From assembly GCA_928212115.1 (NCBI GenBank), contig CAKMRJ010000001.1:188256414-188320413 (forward strand): a stretch of DNA of 64,000 nt, written 5' to 3'. Positions 33,084 through 45,855 of this stretch are shown one piece after another (the stretch's first letter is position 1; each line of letters opens with the position of its first letter). The notes under the pieces were generated by a model. The model made no database searches. It worked only from the letters and a program-made list of their open reading frames with translations, and was not told the DNA's origin. The stretch comes from Lactuca virosa (taxonomy: Eukaryota > Streptophyta > Magnoliopsida > Asterales > Asteraceae). Position numbers and translations under genes: made by a program.

Positions 33084-35263
33084 GGTCGTAAATCATGAGG
33101 GAACAAATACAATGATAAAAGGCTAAATACATAGTATCAAATTAGCGAGTGTAATAATGAAATGATCCACAATGAGAACAAAATGTTGAAATATCTCTGA
33201 AAAGCTGAATTGTCTATGTTCTCCGAAACTAGGAAATGAAATCTTTGTAGTCAAAGTATTCTAACCATCAAAGGACAAGCATCTCTGGTGTTAAAGAGTG
33301 AGATTCTAGTCTACAGATGTGATCAGTGAACCAAGTTGATCAACTTTAAAAGTGTACCAATAACTTCTAAAGTGAACATACCATAATCAAGTCACACTTC
33401 GGCATCAAAATTATGAAACATCTGTAGTTCTTGCATCACAATACACCCAAAATTATTCAAAAGAATAACATGTTAAAATTATGAAACATCATAAAGTAAA
33501 GTCTGAATAATAAATAGTCTAGATCCAGGGAACATCTAGTAAGGCCAAAATGTTGATCAAATATAAGCCTACAATTTCATCATCTTCCAAAGTATCGAAA
33601 ATCCAAGCTCAAAAAATCATAAAAGATGATCCGGAAGATAACATAATATTATTTCCCTATGTCGGGATCATACAAAATTTGATCAAATAACCAATGTCAG
33701 GATATCAAAAAATAAATAAATTTGGCTGGAGAGTGTCGGATACCAAAAGCTTCACATGCCCTCCCTAGATGTAAGAAGGGTCTCAATAAAACACGTGAAT
33801 GAAAGTAAAATAAATACTCTCTGATCATCTGTAATCGGTAGCTTCTGTCACAAAAACTGTCCGAACATGTACCAAAGTAACAATAAGAACATTGCATGAA
33901 AAATCTCTATTGTGCTGAAAAATGCTGATGTACCCAAATTGTGGTGTCGGAACTCTTGAAGCGGTCTTCAACAAATAAGGTCCACTTGCTCAAGACACTT
34001 GGTTCATCAGCCGAAGATCAAGAGCGACAAGTCGTAAAAGTCCTGATAGAGAAAAGGTTGTGAAGTAACTTTATTGATCAGACGCACCTGCGGAGCAATC
34101 CTCACAAAGAAAAATTTGATGTCCGACTACGGTATGGAGGATAACTGGTCCTAAGACACTGATCCAAGGAATGTTGGTTGCCGGACCTTAATTAAAGGGC
34201 AATCCTCATGCAAAGAATTATAAAATTGTTCCAATACAATCAATAGAAAGTAATCCATTGTGACGATCGAAGCTTGAGTAAATCTCCAATAATAATATCT
34301 TTAGTGAAGACAATAAATCGAGTCTTGTAAAAATCATCATTTGCAAAAGTGCTTATGATCATGGGTTGTGAGTAGAAAATTCGTGTTAAAAAAATAATTG
34401 GTTTAAAAAAATGGTATTAATAAAAATAACTGGTGTAAAAAAATTTCTAAGGTATTTGTTGACTTTGGATTTTAGCGAAATAAAAAAATGGCGTTAAAAA
34501 TAATCGGTGATAAAAAAAAATTGTGTTAAAAATAATGAGTCTAAATAAAATTAAATAAATGTTTAAGAAAAGTTAAATTGGCATTAATAAAAACAAAGTA
34601 GTTTTAAAAAAATTCTTAAAAAGAAATTGGGTTGAAGTGGTAAAAAGGTTAAAAGTTGCGAAGTTGGGGATTAAAATGTGTAAAACTTTGCATAGGAGGG
34701 GGCTCACTACAGTGGGGACAAAATTGTATTTAATGAAAGTGAGTAAAAACATTCATTTGAAAACACTTTGATTGATCATCACAATAACACAGTGACAAAT
34801 GTATTTAATGAAAAGGAATAGTCACTACATAGGGACAAAAATGTAGTTAATGAAAGGAAAAAAAACATTCATTTGAAAACACTTCAATTGATTCGATTCA
34901 TTAAATAGCACACCCTTGAAACTTTATTTATTCCCAATAGAGAAAAAAAAATTGTGTTCTTGAAGGAAGAACTGTGGCATGAATGAAGATTAAGACTGCG
35001 GTATATATTGGTACTACATAGTAACTTGATCACAAGGTTAGACATAAAAACAATAAAATGACCCAAATAGTACATATATCATAAATAGTCTCCGGTAAAA
35101 AACATTTACTGAGGAATCATTTATAAAATATGTGCTCAATAGTTAGACTGAAAAAGATAAACTTTAAAACATTGACAAATATATGTGCTTCAAAGATATT
35201 GTGGTAACAAGATGTGTGAAACATATCTACTTTTAGATGCGACAAATTTGAAGTCCTCGCCAT
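33084..35263 (-). other. E3 region between pol and LTR, no gene seen
   Basis: 2.2 kb of AT-rich sequence. In E1, E2 and E4 the extra frame fills this place; here I find neither its DFPxMN nor its WYxxVR block. Either E3 never had it or it has decayed beyond recognition. Confidence 0.6.
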
Positions 35264-35443
35264 TTATCCTTTCATGAAAAACTGAGGATCATGGTTCATC
35301 ATTCCTAACATTTCTAAAAATCCGTTAAGTTTAGTGCAATCAAGTGCTTTGGTGAAAACATCAGCTATTTCTTCATGTGTGATACCGTAATTTAATTTGT
35401 TTCGTCTTGGAGTGCTGAATAGGATTGTGCGAAATGGAAATGG
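35264..35443 (-). pseudogene. pol: E3 RNase H, C-terminal end
   Basis: The minus-strand frame ends in [18 protein letters not shown] and MMNHDPQFF, the C-terminus of copia pol. It is closer to E1 ([23 protein letters not shown]) than to E2. It is split from the rest of RNase H by the insertion of E2 at 35444. Confidence 0.85.
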
Positions 35444-35740
35444 TGTGAGAAACAATAAAAGAGTGACAGATTCTATATTATGTAATGAGTCAATGACAAG
35501 AAACAACAATGGTTGAAAAGGAGTCGAATGACTGTATTAATCACAGCTCTAGAACAGTTCTTGGAGGCGGAACTATTCTACAAGAGATGGTTGCAAAACG
35601 TAACCGTAAACGTTACATGCACGCTATATATAGACAATACAAGATACTAATTCTGAACATGGACAGGCCCATTTCGGAATCAGAATTAAATAGTAAATCC
35701 AAAATTAAACATTTGACACAACAAAAAACTAGACTTAACA
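35444..35740 (-). repeat. E2 left LTR (3' LTR)
   Basis: 297 bases, from TGTGAGAAAC to AGACTTAACA. Minus-strand TATATATAG at 35624-35632 is the likely TATA box. Short for such a long element. Confidence 0.93.
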
Positions 35741-35752
35741 ATCTCCCTCTTT
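35741..35752 (-). other. E2 polypurine tract
   Basis: Minus-strand AAAGAGGGAGAT directly abuts the LTR. Confidence 0.85.
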
Positions 35753-35756
35753 GTGT

Positions 35757-38700
35757 CAAATCGGAAGGAGGGCTTCGTTGTTGTCTTTGCGCATCGAATA
35801 TCTTTAGCATAATCTTTAGAAGTAAACCTCGAACAGACAAATACCAGCGTATCATATATGAAATGTATTTTACATCGGCATCAGAATTGGCTTTGTGAGC
35901 TTCAACAGAGAATAAGATTATTTTGAGAGTAGTTGTCGAGTATAGGTATTTTTCCCTTAAAAAGAACATGCAGTTCTGAATCACTTCACCTTCCTTTTTC
36001 TTATAAACAATGCTCTAATGCTTCTTTCGAATGATCCTTAACTTCAAGTGTTGGATGTCTTCTGGTTGTTCATTTGGCTTCAGAATAGGCCTTTTTTTTC
36101 GAAACGACAACAATCTCAACATCCATTTTTTCAATTTCAAGGATGTAACACTTGATCATTCGCTTCAAGTATTCAATAATTGGCTCATATTTCTGAACAT
36201 CCTTTGTAACAATGTAGAATAGAGTTAACCAATCGTAGGGGTTCATGAATGGCAAATCATCCAATGTGAACTCATGAAGAACATGATTGGCACCTTAGAA
36301 TCCTTTAAACTGGATAATCAAGAAGTCTTCAGTCTGAATCGATAACCCAACCTTCAACGCCATGATTCTTTTTAAATTACATTTTTCATACTGCGGTTTT
36401 GCATATTTCAAGTAAAATGAAAAAAGCTTTCGATTTACGACACTGTCTGAGATCAAGGACTTTTCAATCTTTTCGAAACATCTGGAAAGAAATGCTCTTG
36501 GGGTGATGGGAAAATCAAACTGACATTCCACATCATTATTTATATCGAAAGAGATTGTTGGCTCCAGCCCATAGAGATTTGGATCATCAATGGCTTCATT
36601 TTGTATACGCTCAAGAGACCAGGCAGGAAATAAGGATTTTAGAGTTTCAAGAATTAATTTTGCATTATTGGCTTCAGCTTCTTCAGCTTTAAGTTTCCTC
36701 CGGAGAGCATTGAGGTCATCAAGCTCTTTGTCCCTTTTCTCTCTAGCAATCGTTTCCAATTCAGACATCATCGGATTCTCATCATTATCTTCTTCCGAAA
36801 CACCTTTGCCTTTATCTTTTCCTGATCTGGACGCTTCATAATCCTTCCGATCAGTCTCATTCTTTATATTTTCTTCCTCGTCTCCCGCTTGTTGCGTAGA
36901 AACCCCACTTCCCGAAACACCCTACAGTTGATTCAACATTGCGAATACAGGTTGAAGCTTTTCAGAGAGATTCTGTCTAACAGAGACAGTGAACAAGGAA
37001 TCGCGAGTTTCAACGATTCACAACAAGTGTTGATTGATTTTGAAAATACACCCTTTAATTAAACTTTTCTCCTCTTCAAGATTAGCATAGTGAGGGTTGC
37101 ATTCTTCATCTTCTCGATAAGAACCATTGCCTTCTGAGTTTTTCAGCCAAAACATCCATTATATTATTCTCTGTTGCCAAGTCTTCTTGTAATTTTTCAA
37201 GCTTTGTGGTGATGGTTGAATTAAGTTTTGCATTGTCAACCTTGATGTTGGCACGAAGAGTTGAGAGAGCTTCTTTTTCTGCCTTTAACGAAGAACAAAA
37301 GCCTTCAATAACTTTATTCATGTCAGCTGTATTCTTGTCCGAAGAGGTTCTGAAGTTGGCCATGAACTCCTTTACTCTTTGATGGAGTGTTTGGACATTT
37401 GTAGTCGCATCAAAAATTTTCTTTTCAAAGCATGGATGGCCTTGGATGATTCTTCAAGCATTTTGGCATTGGAGGAGGTGATCATTTCGACTGTTGCTTA
37501 GTGAGTAGTCTGAAGATTTTCCCACTTCGTAGAAGAGAAGACTTAGGAATGATCCAAGATAAAGTCAAGCTTTTCTTGTAACTACTTGAACTGACCCTTA
37601 GTCATGGGAGCTTCGTCTTCATCACTGTTGATGTTAAGACTGAAGGGCTGAAAAACAAATTCCTCAATGGGATCTTGTTCATCTACGAACAATATATCTT
37701 CGTCCTCGTTGAAAGGAGGAGTAGTTGAAGTACTGGGTTCAGAAGTCACACTGATATTGGAATTTTCCCCCATATCAGATGCGTTGACAGGGATGCCTGA
37801 ACTTGTATCTCCTCCAAAAAGGATTTGAATACAGGGACTTCTAGTGGAGTTGAGACAGTGGAGGTTGTGGGTAAAGTGGGGTCTGTAAATATTGGTGAAG
37901 AAAGAGGAATCGAGACATGAGAAAGCGATGTCTCAATAGAACTTGTTTGAGGGAGTGGAGGAATAGATGATATCGGAATTGGTGATCTGAGGGGTGAAGT
38001 TGTCATAGGCAATGTTGGAGGATTGAATGGAGGTGGTGGAGGTGGAGTGGTGAGGTTCAGAAAAGGTTGTTGCATGATATTATCAAAAATATCAGATAGT
38101 GGAAGTGAGGGGGAAGGAGGAAAAGATACCTCCAGAATGGGTTCAACTTGTTTTGGCTCAAAAGTGTGAGAAGTATCATCCTGAACATAAGTTAGTGTTC
38201 TCTCTTTGGATTCCCCTTGAATTACCGGAGATAGAGATCTCGGTTTCTGAACTTGCTTCCTTGTCTTTTTCGGAGTTTTGACAGTCTCGGAAGGAGTCGC
38301 CTTTGCCTTCCTTTTCCCTCCCCTTTTCGGTTTATCTCCCTCATCTATGATCTTTGGTAATTCCACTGGAATGCGACGAACTCCGGAAGAGGGAAATTTC
38401 CGATAATCCCTAATAATGGAGTTGTTTTACGGTACCTTTTCCAACAACACATCAGGAATAGAACCGACAAACTTGAAGTTCCTTGGATCTGACATAACGA
38501 ATGTAGTCATCTGAAGGGTCGGAATGTCATCCATAAGAGAGTCTTTCATCTAAGGAACCTTGAAGTGATTTAGGACTCTATTGACAATGACAGACCAGAA
38601 ATGAGCACATGAAATCTGTGTGTGTCTTGTTGAAGAAATAATGCTCTAAAAAAATTGAGTCCAAAGAACAGACCCATAGTCGAGGTTGATTCCAATGTAT

Positions 38701-39341
38701 AGACCATAGATTAAAGTATAGAATACCTTGTTCGCACTGTCAAATCTTGTAACCCTTTCAGATAAGCTCTTGAACAAAAGGGTAAACAACCCGTTCCACA
38801 TTAGCGGCAAAAAGGACTTTCTGAACTTGGAGAGTAAGGAGATGTCGCCTGTGTACCCGATCTGAAAGAACATCTTTATTATGTAGGTTGTTGGAATCGA
38901 TTTAGGGTCGACACTGGCCTCTTGATTAATGAGCCCTAGAAGTTTGTAAAAGTGGGGCTTCGAAATCGATGCTTTGTGGTTGGCAACCTCAAAGTTGATA
39001 ACATCATCTGATTTTTTGTAAATTGCAGTCGAAAATGGCTTGGAGAGATGAATAAGGGGAACTTCTTCAGTCATGGTTAACGCCTTCATCAGTGGCGAGT
39101 ACCTAAAACATTCAATCATGGGCCTAATCAGTTCATTGTAGCGTGAAGCATCGAGGTCGATGATCATGATCTGGTTAGGCTTGACAGAGAGCATGATGGC
39201 TGAGTCAGACTGGTCGGCGAAGGAAACGTTTTCAGATGAAGCGACCATTGATGTTGTGAGAGAGACGATAAACAGTAGAGAGCGAGAATAGTTTTTGCTT
39301 TGAGACTTTGAAAATTGTGTTTGTGGTGAGAGAAAGTGCAC
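35757..39341 (-). pseudogene. E2 extra (env-position) frame, broken
   Basis: Readable pieces on the minus strand: 38646-39341 (231 codons), 37746-38366, 37582-37773, 37106-37363, 36295-36771, 36070-36264 and a last stretch near 35803-35846. The first piece aligns with the N-terminal domain of the E1 frame: both have a tryptophan-centred helix, LSERVTRFD against LSDKHGGTD, and an ending FWSVIVNRVL against FWALTIQQIF. The lysine-rich segment (GGKRKAKATPSE) and the acidic middle follow in the same order. C-terminal blocks DDLPFMNPYD (36235-36264) and RWYLSVRGLL match E1 and E4. No signal peptide or membrane span seen. Function unknown. Confidence 0.78.
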
Positions 39342-41031
39342 TGTTTGAGAGCCTTTTATGCAGTATATGATGAGTGGTGAGAGAAGTCGTCATTTCATAT
39401 TCCTATAGTGCTGAAACGTGAGCCACTAATAAAGCGCCAGCTCATCAATCATGTGTCAGAGCCATTGTAACAGACACACGGATGTCAAGGAAAACCAAAA
39501 GCCGCGCCATGATTTGAATTTTTTTCATTTATAAAGCTCCGTCGTTTCGGAATGGCCACGTTTAGAATCATTGATCTACACTCCAGCTTTGGATAAGCTG
39601 AAACAGTTCCCATTGGAATTACGACCAAGATCCGATCTTCAGAATTAAAAGAACCAATTGGACTCAAAACTAGGTTCTGTAAAATCATAGGAATTTTAGT
39701 GCAAGAGTGTGCCAAAGAAAAAGAAATAAAGCAAAATTAATGTGTCACATTTTGTGATATGAAGCAAGTTTGATATAAAAAGTAGATGGATCCCGGGCAG
39801 CGATCTCTTCCTTCTGAGTAAAGAGGGACTCCAAAGTGCTTGTGTGGTTTTCCATTAGATTACGATCATCAGTTTGTTAAGAAACTATGAAAGGCTTGGC
39901 TTAAAGGGTGGTTTCAGCTCCTAACAGATTCCGAAACTTAAGATAAGTTCGAAGATCTGAAAGAAGTAATTGTTTGACCAGTGTAGCCATAAAAACAAGT
40001 AAGCTTTGGACATTCTTTAAAGTGACCTGGAGTTACAGAAAAATGTTCATGTGGAAATCTCAATAAATAAATAAATAAATAAAATAAAACCGGGATCTTT
40101 TGGGAAGAAATGACTTGGGCCAAGAACATTTCATTAAGACCACACAAAGGAAAAATGAGATTTCAAACATTCAAAGGTACAAACCAGAAAGGTTTTATTT
40201 GTCAATCCAATGGTGAAAATATCTAGAAAAATGAGTTGTTCACCGTCAATTCAGAAAAGGGAGTTGGATTTTGGGTTTCACTTGAAATTATGGTAATAAC
40301 AATTTCAAGACCATAAAGACAGATGTTGTGTAACCATAAAACTCAGTGGTAATTTCTGAGAGCCTCAAGGGTTACAATTATAAATGCAAATTTGATGGAC
40401 AATTTATAGACTGGTTCCGAAGAAGATAATGTACCTATGCTATATTTGTATGACCAAGCAGAAAACTCTTAACTCATTGTGAGAAGAGTAAGGTAGGTCA
40501 ATGACTTATGTGAATTAATAGCCTGATTGTGTAGAAACGATCAGAATGAAAGTTTCATTAAGGCTTCGAACATAGAGTCTGAGAGGCTTGAGACAACATG
40601 TTGCAACATGCTTCTATGGACTCTTAGCTAGTACATAGTTTCAGAAATATAACTGTCCCTCAGTTCTGAATATAGGTGATAGAGAAGATTAGGCTGGGAG
40701 TTAACTGTCAATTCATTGAAAATAAAATATTTTTTGGTGTTTATGATTTTTGAAAGGAAAATACAGAAACAAATAAAACTATTTTTGAACTTTTTGATTT
40801 TCTGAAAAACAAAACGTAAGTAAGGGAAAATAGTTTTGAGATTTTGATTTTCAAAAAAAATGAAAACATAAGTTAAGATAATTAACAAAAGTTAAATAAA
40901 AGAATTATGATGACTAAATGAACAGTAAATTTCGAACCATTCTGAGCTCGGAACAAGTCGGAAGTGAACAGTGAATTCCGAACCATTCAGAAGCTCAAAA
41001 CCATTTGGAATATGAACAGTAACTATGGCCA
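39342..41031 (-). other. E2 spacer between pol and extra frame
   Basis: 1.7 kb, AT-rich, with no credible gene. 40915-41030 repeats GAACAGTGAATTCCGAACCATT-like phrases two to three times, a weak counterpart of the E1 tandem array in the same place. Confidence 0.65.
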
Positions 41032-42658
41032 TTAAGAAGTGGTTTTCGGAACTGATTCAGCTTCAATCATTCCCAATCCTTGAAGAATTCGATTAAATGA
41101 TACTTCTGGTAATGCCTTCGTGAATATATCAACTAATTGATCAGAGGAACGAACAAAGTGAACTTCCACATTCCCATCTTTAATGTGATCCTTAATAAAA
41201 TGGTATCTCAGTGCTATATCCTTTGTCTTGGAATGTTGCACTGAATTGTGGCAGATTCTTATGGCACTTTCGGAATCACAATATAGAGGAATTTGTTTCA
41301 TATTGATTCCATAGTCTCTTAGCTGGATCTGGATCTACACCACTTGGGATGTACATGATTCTGCTACAATGTATTCTGCTTTAGCTGTAGATAAAGATAC
41401 ATTGGTTTGCTTCTTAGATTGCCAACTACCAAGCTTAACATCCAGAAACTGACATTTACCTAATGTGCTTTTCCGATCAAGACCACATCCTCCTTAATCA
41501 GCATCGGAGTATGCTTGCACAAAGAATCCAGAAGTTGATGGATACCATTAACCAAAAGAAGTAGTTCTATTCAGATACCGAAATATGTTTTTAATCGCCA
41601 ACATGTGAGATTCTCGAGGATTTGCTTGAAACCTGGCACAGTAACACACAACAAACATTATGTCGGTACGATTGGATGTTAGATACAACTAGGATTAGAT
41701 CATATGTCGAAACAAGGTGATATCAATTGTTGGTTTATCAAGAGAATGAGTGAGTTTCATTCTGAACGCCATAGGAACTATGACTTTTGAATCACCCATC
41801 ATTCCAAATTTTACGAGTAACATCTTTGTGAAAGCTTCTTGATTGATGAATATTCCGTCCGAACTCTTTCTTATATTAAAACCAAGGAAAAAATTAATTT
41901 TACCCATAGAACTCATTTCAAATTTTGTTTCCATTAATTTTTGGAATTCCGCAGTTAGGTTGGGATTAGTTGATCTGAAAATAATGTCATCAACATAAAT
42001 ATGAACTATCATTAAATGGTTACCCTCCTTCTTCCGAAAGAAGGTAGGATCAACAGTACCTTGTTTGAATTTAGATCATTTAAGGAAACAAGTCAGAGTT
42101 TCATACCATGCCCTCAGAGCTTGTTTAAGACCATATACCACTTTGTCTAGAATGTAACAATGATTCGGAAATTTTTCGTTCACAAAACCTGGAGGATGTT
42201 CAACATAAACTGTTTCTTTAAGTTCTCCATTCATAAATGCACACTTCACATCCATTGATATACATCAAAGTTTTTTGTGAGAACATTAGGCAAGAAATAT
42301 GCAAACGGATTCAAGTCTGGCCACAGGTGAGAAAGTCTCTTCGTAGTCGATTGCTGCTTCTTGAGAATAACCTTTAACGACAAAACGTTCCTTATTGCGA
42401 ATTACATTTCCTTCTTTATCCATTTTATTTTTCAACACCCATTTCATACCAACTACAGATGCATTTGTCGGGGTAGGAACCAATCTCCACATTTTTTTGT
42501 TCAAATTCATTAAGTTCTTCTTGCATTGCTTGAACCCAATCTGCATGATAAAGAGCAATTTTGATAGTTTTAGGTTCAATTTTTAAAATAAATGAATTAA
42601 CCATGTAAAATTCCAATTTAGAAAATAATGCAGTTTGATTCGTTTTTTTGTTGAGCAC
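41032..42658 (-). pseudogene. pol: E2 reverse transcriptase and RNase H
   Basis: Pieces 42425-42658, 42286-42579, 41695-42012 and 41032-41301 in different frames. RT landmarks: KNKMDKEGNVIRNKERFVVKG and an intact YVDDIIF box at about 41990. RNase H: LYCDSESAI with the aspartate present, [18 protein letters not shown] and DIFTKAL. Several stops and frameshifts between pieces. Confidence 0.88.
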
Positions 42659-43089
42659 GAGTAAGAACTCCTAAAGAAGAGTCTCCAATCACTTGAGATG
42701 AAGGATGATCTTTGGTCCATTTTGTCATTGCTGGATAGGTCAGATTATAGGTTGGATCAATTTCAGCAAAAATTTCTTCAAATTCCGATTAGACATTATT
42801 TTCATTATTCTCCCCCTGGAAATTTGCATGTGACCTATCATTTGGAATCGAGTTCTCCCCTAAAGTGGAACACCTATATTTGGAGTTGAACTCACCCCTG
42901 GAATGGATCACCAAAAGTTGTCGGAAGAATTGGAATGTCAGTAGCATTCAGAATTGGTTGCTCGAGAGGAGTCTTAATTTCTTCAACGGCTTCATCAACG
43001 ATCTTTATTAATTCATCCTCATGATTATCCTTGGTGTTTGATTATGAGGATGTTGCCCTTTCAGGTTTATCAAACAAATTTAGAAAATC

Positions 43090-43905
43090 TTAATATAGAT
43101 TCATAAGAAGAGTAGTCTTACAATTTGTTGATGGGAAGATTTTTTCAGATTGACAATCGGTCTTTTGATATTTCTTCATGTAATTTTCATCAAACGTAAC
43201 ATAGTAGGTTTCTTCAATCTTCTTCAATTTCTTGTTCAGAACACGATATTCCTTGGATGTTAATGAATACCCTAGAAAAATTCCTTCATCGACTTTTTCA
43301 TCAAATTTGTTCCGATTTTCTTTTGAATTGAACAGAAAGCACCTAGATCCAAACACATGAAAGAATTTAATGTTAGGCTTTCGATTTTTCATAATTTCAT
43401 ATGGAGTAATCAAAAATTATTTATTAATGTAAGAGTGGTTCTAAGTAAAAAAAAGCAGTGGCAATAGCATCAGCCCAAAAATATAAAGGAAGATTCGCAA
43501 ATGAGAGCATTGTCCTTGCAGCTTCACAGAGAGAGCGATTTCGTCTTCCAATTACATCGTTCTTCTGTGGAGTGTAAGGCGATGAGAAATTGTGAGAAAT
43601 TCCTTTGTTTGTCAAGAATTCTTCAAATGAATAATTTTTGAATTCTGAACCGTGATCACTACGAATTTTCCGAACTGGCTTTCGCAATTGCAGCTCAACT
43701 TGTTTGACGAAATCAATGACCTTCTGAGTGGCATCGAATTTCTGTCTAAGAAAAAATACCCAAGTAAATCACGAAAAATCATCAACAATAATCAATATGT
43801 ATTTTTTACCAACAAAGCTTTAAATTGCAGATGGACCACAGAGATCAATATGCATCAATTCAAGTGGTTCAATGATCTTGGTATTTATTATTGAAGAATG
43901 ACTCT
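43090..43905 (-). pseudogene. pol: E2 integrase
   Basis: Pieces 43424-43687 and 43090-43413. RSDHGSEFKN and QKNDVIGRRNRSLCEAA cover the second aspartate and the region of the glutamate. Here GVVERRNR has become DVIGRRNR, so the catalytic glutamate is lost. TPYEIMKNRKP and VFGSRCFL mark the C-terminal part. A TGA sits at the DDFS-FTW position (near 43775), as in E4. Confidence 0.85.
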
Positions 43906-44460
43906 TTAGACTTTGTTTTCTGAGCTCACATGCAACACATAAGTGTTCTTTTCAAATTTCAGAAGACGAAGGCCATGAACAAGATCACCTAACACAAGGT
44001 TGTTTATATCTTTGAAGTTCAGGTGAGAGAGCCTTCTGTGCCATAACCAACTATCATCCGAATAAGCTTTCGTAAGCAAGTAGATAGATGGTTTTTCTTG
44101 GACCGGATTTCGATTTAGAGTATACATTTCTCATTTCCTTTTTGACTTCAGAAGAACAACTCACTTTGAGACAAGTACCTATAACCAATTGAGAAACACT
44201 TATTAGATTGTGTTGCAAGCCTTCAACATAATCTACCTTCCGAATCGTGAATTCTCCATTTGTTATCATGTCATAGCCCTTAATTTCCCCAGTGGCATTG
44301 TTTCCATACTTCACTTTTCCGCCATCTTTTAAAGTTCGAAATTCTCTTAATTCCTCTTTTTTTCCTGTCATGTGACGAGAACAGCTGTTATCGATATACC
44401 ATTTCTAATCATATTGTTCGTCACGCATAACCTGCAATATTTAAAAAGGTTTAGGAATCC
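43906..44460 (-). pseudogene. pol: E2 protease and pre-integrase region
   Basis: Protease active site reads WYIDNSCSRHMTG, with asparagine-serine where the family has serine-glycine. VKYGNNATGEIKGYD and LQHNLISVSQL, then WLWHRRLSHLNFKDI (zinc region). Just upstream the frame reads IPKPF, stop TAA, ILQVMRDEQ, the same boundary as in E4. Confidence 0.85.
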
Positions 44461-45855
44461 AAACCAACTTGGGTCCTTGTGATAATTTCTTTTGCATAGG
44501 CGAAAAAAATTTTTGTCAACCCAAAAGTATGGTTCATCCCTTTTTCCATTTTAAAAACCTCAATTTTGTTATCACAAAGATTGATTTCAACAAAATTATA
44601 TTTTCGGTGAATATATTCTTTGAATTTTGGATCCATCCTTTTCTAAAATTCTTTTTCTTCCTTTTTTAACTTTGATTCGTATTCTTTAAGTAATCTATGG
44701 TTTTGAAGCAACTTTGTTCTCAACCTTAAAATCTTTTGTTTTAGCAATCGGTTTTAAAAACTGTGACTTTGGTAAATAACTTGATTTTGGTTTCGGAATT
44801 CGAGATGAATCATCATTTTGATTAAAAGATCTTGATGATTTGACAAAACTTTGATTCAAATTCATTCCAACTTTCTTCCATAATTATTTTCTTTTTATCA
44901 AATTCTTTATGTATCTTGCAGTCATTTGTCTTTTGTTTGCAATTAATTCCTCGGCTGATTTATGAATGTTAGCTTTCGGTTTTTCCCTTCTAATTGGCGC
45001 TTCAGCCGATGAAGTTTCACTTGAAACAACTTTTGTACCACTTGGTCCGGCTTGATCGTAACAAAGGTCCACATGATTCAATGATTCTGAAACATATTTC
45101 CCTTTTGTTTTATAGGAAGTCATTTTTGAGAGACCTTTTGTTTCATCAACATTGTCAATTGGCTTTGACCAGAAAAATTCATCAAACCCTTTTACATTAT
45201 CGTCAGCAACCATGGACATTAATTCAGAAGTGTCATTTTTGTTCAGTCCTTTCTTTACAAAAACTTGATCTGGAACTGTTTGCACTTTTGGAAAAAAATT
45301 TACTTCTTCTTTGAAAACCTTTGAACCATTATTTTCAACAATTCGAATAAATTCAATTAAGTTTTTAGGAATCAAATTTTTCTTTGGTTCATCAAAATTT
45401 TGCACAAAAGCAGAACAATCAATTTCTTCCTCTACAGATATTTCACTCAATTCACTTTCATCAAATTCAGAAATATTCTCGGAATCATGAGTATTATCCG
45501 AATTCAATTTCTTGCATAATAATTTATATTTATCCATAGCAATTAATTTGATTTCTTATTTATCCTTTTCAGTTAAAATATCTTTCAATATATTTTTATG
45601 ATCTTTGGACTGAATATATTCTTCAATTTTCTCAAGTCCAACCCTATAAGAATCAGAAACATCATCTGAAGAAACAATTGATTCACATTTATAACATTCA
45701 ACATCAATTTCATCTTCTTTTAATTCAAGAAAAGGCAAAATCACCTTATGCAAACCTTTAACTATTTCATAATCCAAATGTTTAGCAATCAAACAAAAAA
45801 TATTTTGTTGTTTCAAAAGTGATCTACTATCTCTTTTAAGGAAAAAAAATGTCAT
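44461..45855 (-). pseudogene. E2 gag-pol linker
   Basis: Pieces 45556-45855, 44884-45537 (217 codons) and 44451-44636. Acidic and lysine-rich, with FDESELSEISVEEEID and repeated short acidic runs; no known domain. Ends near QGPK, a motif shared with E4 at the same place. Frameshifts separate the pieces. Confidence 0.7.
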